A stretch of DNA of 64,000 bases, from NCBI RefSeq assembly GCF_029867415.1, contig NC_081185.1:84325712-84389711 (forward strand), read 5' to 3'. The notes under the pieces were generated by a model. The model saw only the letters and a list, made by a program, of their open reading frames with translations. It ran no database searches and was not told where the DNA came from. How positions within the stretch are numbered: position 1 is the stretch's first letter; each line of letters begins with the position of its first letter. Shown here piece by piece: positions 34,745-44,611 of the stretch. Source of the stretch: Vicia villosa. Lineage: Eukaryota > Streptophyta > Magnoliopsida > Fabales > Fabaceae. Made by a program: the position numbers and the translations under genes.

Positions 34745-36264
34745 GGACTAATACCTATTTTCACCCCTGCCATATGGGGTCGGTTTGAAAAATCCCCCTT
34801 CCAAAAAAAATTGCAATAATTGCCTCAACAAATTTCAAAAGTTCCAGTTTTGACCTTGTCAGGCCACATCATCAAAAAGTCTGATGTGGCAGTTTTTTTT
34901 AACTTTTTAATTAATTGATTTTCCACCTCATATATTCACCCAACACAATGACCTTTATACCCTTACTTGCTACACCTACCCTCCTCATCCTTGAACCACT
35001 CTCATACAACTCTCTAAACCTTAGTTTCTTAGGCCTTCCAGGTCCCTTCTTGTATTGTGGTCCCTTTGGTCATCCATGTCACTTTCATCAGCATCTGAAC
35101 TTTCAAGTTCCTCACTTGCATAATCCATATCTTCACATTTGCTTGTATTCCTCTTTGAACAAGATCCTACGACACTCTTGGGAACCAAAACATTGACCTT
35201 CTTTATAATGCTCCTTGATTTCATCTTTTTGGGATCCTTAGATGCACAACGCTTGATACTCATTGATTTCCCATTGATGTCCACACTATTCCCACTAGCT
35301 GGAACAACTACCTCCACTTGTTCAAATTGTTCATCTTCTACTTGAATTACTCTTTCCTCTTCACTGTGATCGAAACATTGTCCTGCATCAACATCATCAC
35401 CAGTGCTATTATCTTTACTAGAGGTACTAAAGCCATCGACATTAGGTAATAGCACCTTGGTCATCACGTCTTTTACACATGCTCTACCCAAAGATGGCCA
35501 TCAACCTTACACGACATACAATCCTTAGCAATTTCTACAACTCCTGCATCATAAACAACATTTGTAAAGCCTTCATCCATTTGCGGAATCTTTCTCCATA
35601 GCCTAAAACCTTTAAAGCCCCAATCTTTAACAAGACTAACATTTTCAAAAAAGCTCCATTTATCTTCGTCCTGACCTTCAACAATAGTCTCACTACCTCC
35701 TCTATAATACATATGACCGTCTTGCACAAAATTTCCCCCATGGTGAAACACTAAACTAAACACACCCATATCTGTAGAAAACAAACAATAACCCATACAC
35801 TTGTACTTGTATAAGAATAGAAACTTTGAGAGAACAAACGTTCCTTTTTGATCAGTAGAGTTGTGTTAAAAACGAATGCAACTTGAAAATGGAGCAAGGC
35901 GAAGTCGTATTTCCTTCACAGTGGTCTTACGAATGCACATTGAGAATGTTGAAGATGAAGAGATTAAGAACCCAAAATGTAGGCTTTGAAATAAAACTAC
36001 AAATGAACAAAATTCTGGGTTTTGTGGATATAGCAAGTAAGGGTATTAAGGTTATTGTGTTGGGTGAATATATGAGGTGGAAAATCAATTAATTAAAAAG
36101 TTAAAAAAAACACTGCCACATGAGACTTTTTGATGAAGTGGCCTGATCAAGGTTAAAAATGAAGCTTTTGAAATTTGTTGAGGCAATTATTGCAAATTTT
36201 TTTTTTGCCAGGGGGATTTTTCAAACCGACCCCATATGGCAGAGGTGAAAATAGGTATTAACCC
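34745..36264 (-). mobile_element. Mutator-like element (deletion derivative), 1,520 bp
   Basis: The long terminal inverted repeats are 34,745-34,971 and 36,031-36,264, about 230 bp and strongly similar throughout, including the shared strings ACCTATTTTCACC, CATATGGGGTCGGTTTGA and TCACCCAACACAAT. The flanks are a perfect 9-bp duplication, TTGGATTAA at 34,736-34,744 and 36,265-36,273. The interior holds the N-terminal part of a MuDR-type protein but no transposase core, so it depends on an autonomous relative. Confidence 0.88.
35021..35796 (-). pseudogene. MULE protein N-terminus: PB1-like domain plus charged linker
   Basis: The first frame (35,473-35,796) reads SLVFHHGGNFVQDGHMYYRG, then WSFFENVSLVKDWGFKGFRL, the PB1-like domain found at the N-terminus of many plant MuDR-type proteins. 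A second frame (35,021-35,491) continues with a basic stretch (DPKKMKSRSIIKKV, a possible nuclear signal) and an acidic tail (SSDADESDMDD). The frames overlap and differ, so a small indel separates them. The MULE catalytic domain and SWIM zinc finger that normally follow are absent. Confidence 0.75.
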
Positions 36265-36542
36265 TTGGATTAAGTATAGGCAAAATTTTCTTTATCCCCT
36301 ATAAAAAAAATTGGATCACCCCCTTGAAATGTTAAAGTCTATGTATTTTTCCGCCTAAGTGAACAAGTTACCCCCTATAATATTTTTTATGTATCCCCCA
36401 GATTTATTATTTAATTTGTACGCTTAGGGAGGAATCCAAAAACAAAATATTACAGGGGGTAATCCAAAAAAATATGTTGCACTGGGTAAAGCAAAAATCG
36501 CCTACATTATAGGAGGTAAAGTGGTATTAACCCAAAAATATT

Positions 36543-37154
36543 TGATTGGCATGATTTAAATCAAAATCCTTGTGATTCGACTCGAGGAGTGATGTGATTT
36601 GAATCATACATATCCTTGATTTGAATCAAATAATTATAAGTAAAATCCAAATTTCAAATTCATGTTTGATTTGAATCGGCCATATTGCTTGATTTGAATC
36701 ATGCCTCAAAAAACCTTATTTTAAGTTTCTAACTTTTGATTCAAGGCACATAAGATATTGGACCAAAGCTTAAAAAAACACAATGACATGAGTTCAAATC
36801 TAATTTATTTAATGAAAGGGTAATTCAAGATACAATTCTAATCAAATAACCATACAATACAAAATACACACAAATTACAAATAGAGATAAATCAAATTAT
36901 TGATAGATCAAAATTAATAGAATATTAAATAAAAGATGATACCAACTGTGCAATTTTGGTCTCCATTTTTTTATATTTGAAAAAATTGAGATATTATTTT
37001 ATTTGAAAAGATTATTTGATTGAGTAAATTGATTTATGATTATTAATCAGCATACAACAAATTATACATTGCTCTTAAGACCTTTAAAATTCATCTCTTG
37101 AGCTCTTATGCTCCCCATGAATTAAACACTTAATGAGCATAAATACGATGATAA
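36543..37154. other. non-coding DNA with a TGATTTGAATCA cluster
   Basis: Near-palindromic words TGATTTGAATCA and relatives occur at about 36,551, 36,573, 36,595, 36,617, 36,668 and 36,691. The rest, up to the Ogre LTR at 37,155, is AT-rich without recognisable features. Confidence 0.55.
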
Positions 37155-38099
37155 TTGTGGTGTCGTTTTCTTTTACCTCCCCGTTTCACTTGGGAGGACG
37201 GCACGCTAAACCCTTCACGCGAAATTTGGAAGGAGAATGCGCCCGTGGTGGGATGAATTTTATTTCAGTTCTTCCTACGATATCACACGAACTTTCTTAT
37301 TTGTCCTACGAGTAGGAAAGGGGAAAAAAGATCTCGACTAAACCCTAGGAGTTTGCTAAGTGTGGGGATTTCACCTAGACTAGAAATTCTGGAGTCCGGG
37401 CGGTCGGTTATACACAGGGAAGTGTTTAAACACCCTACATATCTGTAGTACTCTACAGGAACCTTCTCTGTGTCATTGTGATTGTGTTTGCTGCTAATGA
37501 TTGGGAAAGTTTCTCCTTTGTGTTAGGAGAAGGAATTGAATTGATTTGAAAAGACAGACAGACAGACAGACAGACTGACTATTTTTGGTATTTTATTAGC
37601 TCGCTGAGATTCCTTGTGAACCTCATGCCTACATATCCCTAGTGGAAGTCAGAGCTTAATGTAGTTCGGGGAACTAACTAGGGAAATTAATTGTTTTTTT
37701 TGTGCCTTGCTTGAAGCTCAAGGTTGAAGCTTGGAATTAAATCTCTGTTTACAGTAAAGAGACATGAAATCATCTCTACAGAGAGGTATTTGTACTATTC
37801 TACCACAAACATTTAAAGGAGTGACATAATAACTGGATTCATTTCATTCAAGAGGGGAGTCTACTTGGTTGATCAAGTATGACAGCCATCGTGCCTCTAA
37901 AATGAAAGAAAGATGCTCATCCAAATTAGGGAAAGTGTACGAGTCTGGGGATGTGCCAGAGCATGTCTTTCAGAGTCCTAAATGGGAGACTTTGATTGAA
38001 ATTGAAATTGAAATGTTTGTTTGTTTGAATGTGGTAGAGTAGTAAAAATATCTCTCTATAGAGATAAGCTATGTCTATCTACTGTATAAAAGATTTGAC

Positions 38100-38670
38100 T
38101 TTAGCTGGCTTGTATGAGGCCCAAGCTTGAGGCTTTTTGATTGATTAATTGATATTATTGACTCTGGGAGATGACTCCACTGGGAATTAATTACAGGGTA
38201 TTTTTGTGTTCTGTACAAAGCCCAGAATTGAGGCTGACTCTTATTTAGGGATACTCTATTTGTGTGCCTTGTACAAAGCCCAAGGTTGTGGCTAACTGTT
38301 GAGGATAATTGAATGAATGACTCTATTTTATGTGCCTTGTACAAAGCCCAAGGTTGTGGCTAACTCTAGCTAGGGAAAACATTATTTTCTGCCTTGTACA
38401 AAGCCCAAGGTTGTGGCAGACTCTTAAATAAATGAATTGAGTATGGATGACTCTAAGGGGAAAAGATCCTAGGTGTTAGGAATCTTTGACACATGAAAGT
38501 ATGGTTTATCTGCCTTGTACAAAGCCCAAGGTTGTGGCTACTGAATGATGAAGGACTCACTGGGGAGACTCTATTATCTGCCTTGTACAATGCCCAAGGT
38601 TGAGGCTGACTCTTAACAGGGGAGTTTTATTGTTTGGGTGCCTTGTATGAAGCCCAAGGTTGAGGCTAAC
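38100..38670 (-). repeat. minisatellite in the Ogre B LTR: 'tacaaagcccaaggttgtggct' family
   Basis: About seven or eight dispersed copies of a 30-base core (ccttgtacaaagcccaagg followed by ttgtggctaac) at irregular spacing of about 50-120 bases, separated by AT-rich filler. The same block occurs at about 62,045-62,615 in the other LTR. Confidence 0.85.
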
Positions 38671-38729
38671 TGTTTTTGTTGGTTTTGACTCTACTGAGGA
38701 GATTTTATTTATTAAAAGACTGTTTTTCT

Positions 38730-39035
38730 TTGGAAGCTAACCCTTTCCAGGGATTTTGACTCAGCTGGTGAATTTGTCTGTTAAAAGACTGACTTTATCA
38801 TGTTTTTTGGAGGCTGGCCCTTTCCAGGGGTTTTGACTCTTTTTGGGGAAATTATCTCCTAAGAGAAATGAATCTTTATTTTTTTGACATTTTTTATTAA
38901 TTGACTTTGGAGGCTAACCCTTTCCAGGGGTTTTTATTGAAAATGAAAGAATGTGTGGAAGCTAACCCTTTCCAGGGATTTATTGAAATGGAGGTTAATT
39001 TTAATTGACTTTGGAGGCTAACCCTTTCCAGGGGT
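38730..39035 (-). repeat. minisatellite in the Ogre B LTR: 'ggaggctaaccctttccagg' family
   Basis: About six copies of ggaggctaaccctttccagg followed by ggttttg, directly after the previous block. They are found again at about 62,675-62,980 in the other LTR. Confidence 0.85.
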
Positions 39036-40567
39036 TTTGTTGAAAATGAATGGCAGAAAGATTATCTAATGGAGACTTCTTGTTTAAAGCCCAAGATGAA
39101 GGCTGACTCAATGCTGAGGATGACCCAAAGCATGGATCCTAGACTATGCTAAGGAAGATTGATGAAGATAAGGGTGACAGAGACTGTCCATGTCTCTCAT
39201 TCCAAAAGGTGTACTCAATGCAAAATTGAGACAAACTTAGCTTGTTTTAAGTCTGGTTTAAATTGGAAGAAACTCACCAGGGTAGGCTAAAAGGTGGCTA
39301 AAGACCTGTTCCTATGTTTATAAGAAACCTGATGGGTCCTTGTATACAAGCTCAAGAGGAAGCTGGAAATGCTTTTAAGAAGCCTGTGGGTCCTTGTACA
39401 AAGCCCAAGAGGAGGCTAATCGAGGGTCCTTGTTATAGCACAAGAGAAAGCTATGTAGTTTTGAACTTATTTTGGCTCTAAGCAAATGGGTAAGAGGTTT
39501 CACCGGGAATAATTCCTCTTTGGGTGGATGTGTCCTATTTATTTGGATTCTAAGGTTTTTGCCAAGATGTTTCACCGGGAATAATTCATCTTGGGGGTTT
39601 GAACTACAGATCTCTAATTAGGAAAGAGCCTTCACCGGGAAGACATTCTCAATCCTAGGCCATATTCCTATAATATATATATATATAGTTTAACTGTCCT
39701 AAGGTTTATACTCAAACGTAGTTCTAAACTAATATATGCACAATTTATATTTGACAGTAATTTAAATAAAGACTGTAAATTGAAAGCTTGTAAAGCCTAA
39801 CCTGGATGGAGTGGAGGCCTTTGAAGAAGTATGTACAGAGCCTCAACAGTAATTTTTGTTGTTTTGTTGATAACAGTTGAATATATATATGATAAACAGT
39901 TAATGGTTTATGAAAACAGAAGAAGTGAAGATGGACAAAGGTCACATAGGTATCTGAAGAGTTTCACCGGGAATAATGCCCTTCAAATACCAGAAGAATG
40001 TTTTGAAAACAGAAAGAAGATTTTGAAAATACAGTTTTGAAAACAAGCTAAGAAGAGAAGGTTTTTGGGACTTACACTCTATTAGAGGCCCAGTACTTTA
40101 CAGTACTGGTGTAAAAGCAATTGAAAATGATTTTGAATGATACAAGGTTTTGTTGTTTGAAAACCCTAATCATTTGATTTATTCGAAGATTGAAAACAGT
40201 TTTGAGAATTGACAAAAGTCAACTTAATTAAAGTAAAAATAAAGATTTTTTACTTAATTAAGACCTAAACAATTAGGGTTTTATCATAAACTTTATTTAC
40301 AAAATGATTTAGGTTAAAACAAAGTGAAAATATGTATTAAAGTATTTAAGAAAACACCTAAAACATACTATTTTAAACCTAATAAAAATACATGAAATAA
40401 ATAATATTTTTATGATTTTTTTGATTATTCACAAAATAGATATGTTAAATAAAAAGTGTGTGAAAAATGAAGTGAAAATGATTTAATTTGATAAGTGAAT
40501 TAATTATGTGAAGTTGTGAAGAAAATGAAAAGGAAAAGTGATAAAAAAAATATTTTGGCCTCACCAT

Positions 40568-40620
40568 GGTTTGAACCCACGCCCTTGAAGCCAACAATCA
40601 AAACACACACCAACCAGCCA
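40568..40620 (-). other. tRNA-like module 1 in the Ogre B LTR
   Basis: On the minus strand, TGGCTGGTTGG (complement at 40,610-40,620) resembles an A box, and GGTTCAAACC (complement at 40,568-40,577) a B box. A run of eight T follows about 25 bases downstream on the same strand. Confidence 0.45.
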
Positions 40621-40720
40621 ACGCGCGCATGGTGTTATAGAGGGCATTTCATTGCAATATGTGTGTTGTCTAGTGCATAGAGTGGAAAAAAGAAAATAAA
40701 ATCAAAAGGTCTGAGGCGAG

Positions 40721-40784
40721 GGGGATTCGAACCCCAGACCTTGAGCATGAGGAAACTAAGAGCGCAAGTGTGGCCACTAGGGCA
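40721..40784 (-). other. tRNA-like module 2 in the Ogre B LTR
   Basis: On the minus strand, TGCCCTAGTGG (complement at 40,774-40,784) is a good A box. GGGGTTCGAATCCCC contains a perfect B box flanked by a complementary 4-bp T-stem. A TTTT run follows within 15 bases. No acceptor-stem pairing was seen, so it is a tRNA-derived sequence and not a tRNA gene. Confidence 0.55.
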
Positions 40785-41734
40785 AGTTATTCATTCGTTA
40801 AGGAAACGCCTATCATTAAAAATAAAACAAACTTCGCTCAGAGATTTGAAAAATGGCGCCACCCTCCATCTTCGTCTTCAACCTCAAGCTCCATCAATTC
40901 AAATTTCTGAACTCTCTCAACTCTCAACCATTTGCAATGATGTAAACATGAAACTTGCTCTAAATTCACTCACGATTCTAAATATGTAACTAACATGAAT
41001 TAATATTAACTACATCTAACTAATTTACCAGAAATCGCGAAGAACCCTAAAATTTCAAAAATCAAATTAAATGACTATACTGAAAGATAAATGGATGATG
41101 ATAGAGGGTTTTCAATCCTCTGATGATGCTGAACAAGATAGAATCGAGCTATTTCACAAAGAGTACTTAAATTAGAGAAGTGAGGTTCAGAAACTTACCT
41201 CTGAAAATGGAGGTCGTGAGGATGATAGAGACCACCTGGGCTTGAATGAATGATCTCAATAGCTTCCCTGAGACTCAATGATGCTAACTGGATGCTTATT
41301 GTAGCCTGAATCCTTCTGAATTGTTCTATGGACCTCCCTCGATTTGAGCTTCAAGTGGACATGGAGGTTGTTGAATTTGGAGTTACAGACGAGCTGCAGC
41401 CATCTGGTTAGCTTCACTATGACCTGAGGAGTGTGCCTGGATGATTGGCTTGGCTTGAAACCTTCTGAATTACTCCATGGACCTCCAACTGCAAATGCTC
41501 CAAAGTGAGAGCAACAATGGTGTTCCTCCACTTACAGAAGTGATCCAGGTGCTTGGATCATCTCAAATGACCTCCCTTGAGATGTTAGAATGTTCACTTC
41601 CCAAAGATGAGCTCTGGTTTGAAGAAATCGATTCTTCTTGCCAAAGAACTTTGAAAAACAATGAACATGAGAAGAGAAAGAGAAAGCAAGGAATATGGTT
41701 GCTTTGGTGTGTTTTCTGAATGAGAATGAGGCCT

Positions 41735-41744
41735 CTATTTATAG
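41735..41744 (-). promoter_or_regulatory. TATA box of the Ogre B 3' LTR
   Basis: Minus strand CTATAAATAG (followed by AGGCC), about 1.54 kb from the LTR start. The same element occurs in element A and in solo LTR 2. Confidence 0.7.
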
Positions 41745-43288
41745 GCAAATGGATGCAGATCAATTGGCTGTAGTGAGCTTGCTTAGTGTAGTGAGTTTGG
41801 TTTCTTAGCCATGAAGAAATTCAAAGAATCTCCAAAATGCAATGATGCATTTTCGGGCTAGCTTCCCCTATCCATTGATCTTGCAGGATCTTAGGGAACA
41901 TTTCTGATATGTAGCAAGTTTCTATTGGCTTAGGAGAAGATTCCAATTGGTGAATCATTGCTTATCATAAATTCTCAAAAGTAATGATTACATAATCACA
42001 TGTTCTTGCTTTTGGGAATCTTCTTCAATCTTCATGCCATGGTGAAAATGAATGCATGGTATTGTTTCAGACATGTTATGGGTCGTGTATCATCCATTCA
42101 TGAAGCAAAATGCACAAAATTGCAAAGTTCCAATTTGCACATGACCTATAATTTTACTTCATGAGGCCATCTTTGAACAAGCATAACTCCTAGCTCAAAT
42201 TGAATTTGGAGAAGGTTGAACACAATTTGGAAAGCCCTAAACATCTACTTCAAATCATTAGTTTATGTCTTCTTCAGAATCATTTGGGAAATTTGTGAAA
42301 AATGAGCCCAAAGTTGGATGAAAACTAGGTTAAAACACTTAGAAAAATTTCTAAGTGTTTATGACCTAAACTTCAAAATTTCCAAAACTTCATAAATGGT
42401 TGATCTTTTGAAAAAAGTTCCCTTGTAAGATGTTGTTTTATTTTGCAAGATCTACAACTTTCATGTTGGAAGTTTTTTGAGTTGTGTAGGTGAAATTTTG
42501 AGTTCTCACCATGCCTTCAAAAACCCTAATTCCCGACTTTTTGCTCCTTGATGAATTTCTTTGAATTTCTTTGGTCAAATGACTTTGACATCCATATATT
42601 GATGATATTGATCTTTGAAAATCATTATTTGACCAAAAACCTTAAAAGTCAATGATGATCCTTCACAGTTGACTTTTCCCTGACAAAGTGAATTTTTGGG
42701 CTTTTGTGTAAAAACAAGATCTTCTCCTCAAATGAATGATGTAAATTGATTATATTGAGGTAGTAGAGATTCTTGAATCATGTCTTGAGTTTTGGATTCA
42801 TGCCCTGATTAAAAGTCCACTATCTTGGTGAATTAGGTCAAAACCCTAATTTGTCGACCATGTGAAAATAATGACTGTAGACTTTGAATTGAAGTGTGAT
42901 GTCCAGTGGATCTTGTCATATGAGTTATTTGAAGATGATTGATGTCTTTGAATGATCCCCTGAGGTTTTTTTAGGGCTTCCCAAATGTGATCCCTGATTT
43001 CAGTCCTTGATAGGCTCAAAACCCTAGTTTGGTGACCTGAGTAATCCTGTACTTAGATGACTGGGTGTCTTAATCAATCATAGATGAGAAAAATGAAGTC
43101 CTTGAGCCCCATGATTGTATTAGGGACTAATCCTTGTATTGATTGATCCTTTGCCTGAGCTTTCTTGTCTTTGAGCATCCTCGATTAGATACCAGATGGA
43201 GAAGTAACTGCTCTGGGAACTTGTCTTGACCTGATGAAAAATCCTGAAGATATGCCATCTCAGGGGGGTCAAAAATTAGGGTATGACA

Positions 43289-43307
43289 GATGCCCCTATT
43301 TAAGTTT
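43289..43307 (-). other. polypurine tract of Ogre element B
   Basis: Minus strand ACTTAAATAGGGGCATC directly abuts the 3' LTR start. The core TTAAATAGGGGCA is also the polypurine tract of element A, which supports a shared replication machinery. Confidence 0.85.
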
Positions 43308-43656
43308 CTTTTATCTGGAGGGAGAGAGATTGATATCTCGATCTTTCCGGCGTACAAGAGACTTAAATATCGAGGAATGCCCGAATTTTGGGCGCTCCTG
43401 AGATGTTGTAATTGATAAAAATCTTTGCATGACTTGATCCCGTTGTCGCACTTGGCGGGGGATGAGGAGACAAACTCCTGCAGAAATACTTGATGTGGAT
43501 TCTGGCGAATGGATGGCAGTATAGGATGCGCAATCCATCTTCTTTAACTAAGTGTTGATACTTAGAAAAAGGTAAACAACCTCCTCTCGTTCCGGATGTC
43601 CAAATCTCGAAACTGGTCTCAGTTGCGTTTGGACAATATCTCAGATAAAGAGAAAA

Positions 43657-43892
43657 TCTCCAAAGGTCTGTTTCCTCATCAAACTTCTTACCAGCGCTTG
43701 GAGGTAAGATGCCATTTGACGGCTGTAGAGAAACTTCAAAGGTTTGTTTCCTCGTCAAACTTCTTATCAGCGCTTGGAGATAAGATGCCATTTGACGGTA
43801 GTAAAGAAACTTCAAAGGTTTGTTTCCTCGTCAAACTTCTTATCAGCGCTTCGAGATAAGATGCCATTTGACGGCTGTAGAGAAACTTCACC
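43657..43892 (-). repeat. 76-bp tandem repeat, three copies
   Basis: The phrase 'aaaggt(c/t)tgtttcctc(a/g)tc' begins at about 43,661, 43,737 and 43,813, each followed by 'aaacttctta(c/t)cagcgctt' and 'gatgccatttgacgg'. The copies are about 90-95% alike. Confidence 0.9.
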
Positions 43893-44220
43893 ATCTTCCC
43901 TTTTAACTTGACGTCTTTGAAAGAATGTCATATGGCCTCATGATCTTTTGAGGGGCTAATGACTTTGTTTGAAGGCGGACGAACTGTTTTCGGGGTGAAA
44001 ACTGCCATTCGTCGACTGATGCCTGGGGAATCAACGAACTGTTTTCCTAAGAGGAAAACTGCCATTCATCGACTCTGTGGGGAGTTAAACATCCCAGAAA
44101 CAGACAAACTGTTCGAAGAAACTGCCATTTGTCGATCTCTTGAGTATTTAACAGACAAACTGTCTTTTCTTGGGAAAAGACTGCCATTTGCCAATTGCTA
44201 GGGGAGCAAACTGTCTTCTA

Positions 44221-44611
44221 CTGGGAGAGACTTCCATTTGTCGACCCTGTCATGAAAGAAAGTGAGCAAACTGTCTTCTGCTGAAAGAGACTGCCATTTG
44301 CTGACTTTGTTATGAAAGAAAGTGAGCAAACTGTCTTCTGCTGAAAGAGACTGCCATTTGCTGACTTTGTTATGATAGAAAGTGAGCAAACTGTCTTCTG
44401 CTGAAAGAGACTGCCATTTGCTGACTTTGTTATGAAAGAAAGTGAGCAAACTGTCTTCTGCTGAAAGAGACTGCCATTTGCTGACTTTGTTATGATAGAA
44501 AGTGAGCAAACTGTCTTCTGCTGAAAGAGACTGCCATTTGCTGACTTTGTTATGAAAGAAAGTGAGCAAACTGTCTTCTGCTGAAAGAGACTGCCATTTG
44601 CTGACTTTGTT
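44221..44611 (-). repeat. 60-bp tandem repeat, about 6.5 copies
   Basis: The unit ctgaaagagactgccatttg + ctgactttgttatgaaagaa + agtgagcaaactgtcttctg repeats in exact 60-base register from 44,281 to 44,580, with diverged edge units. Inner copies alternate 'tatgaaagaa' and 'tatgatagaa', giving a 120-bp higher-order period. Confidence 0.95.

Larger units (their letters stand above)
34738..36533. mobile_element. Mutator-type MITE split by a second Mutator-like element
   Basis: The pieces are 34,738-34,744 and 36,274-36,533, together about 267 bp. The outer flanks are a perfect 9-bp duplication, AAAAATATT at 34,729-34,737 and 36,534-36,542. The right end complement starts GGGTTAATACCACTTTACC and the left end GGATTAAGTATAGGC; subterminal parts share 'accccctataatatttt' in opposite directions. 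Its left end was the target of the 1.5-kb element. Confidence 0.65.
37155..43288 (-). repeat. 3' LTR of Ogre element B, 6,134 bp
   Basis: The minus strand starts TGTCATACCCTAATTTTTGA and ends AACGACACCACA. It is preceded by the polypurine tract at 43,289-43,307. U3 is at high coordinates and includes many 'aaagtcaa' phrases. The TATA box is at 41,735-41,744, two tRNA-like modules lie at 40.57-40.78 kb, and two minisatellite blocks lie at 38.1-39.04 kb. Short open frames inside it recur in the second LTR copy and are not genes. Confidence 0.92.

Noticed and set aside
38075..40040. Small frames in the Ogre B LTR, repeated at 62,019-63,980
   Set aside because: LTR duplicates crossing minisatellite repeats; no coding signature.
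40721..40784. A functional tRNA gene
   Set aside because: A and B boxes and a T-arm are present, but no acceptor stem or anticodon arm pairs; kept only as a tRNA-like module.
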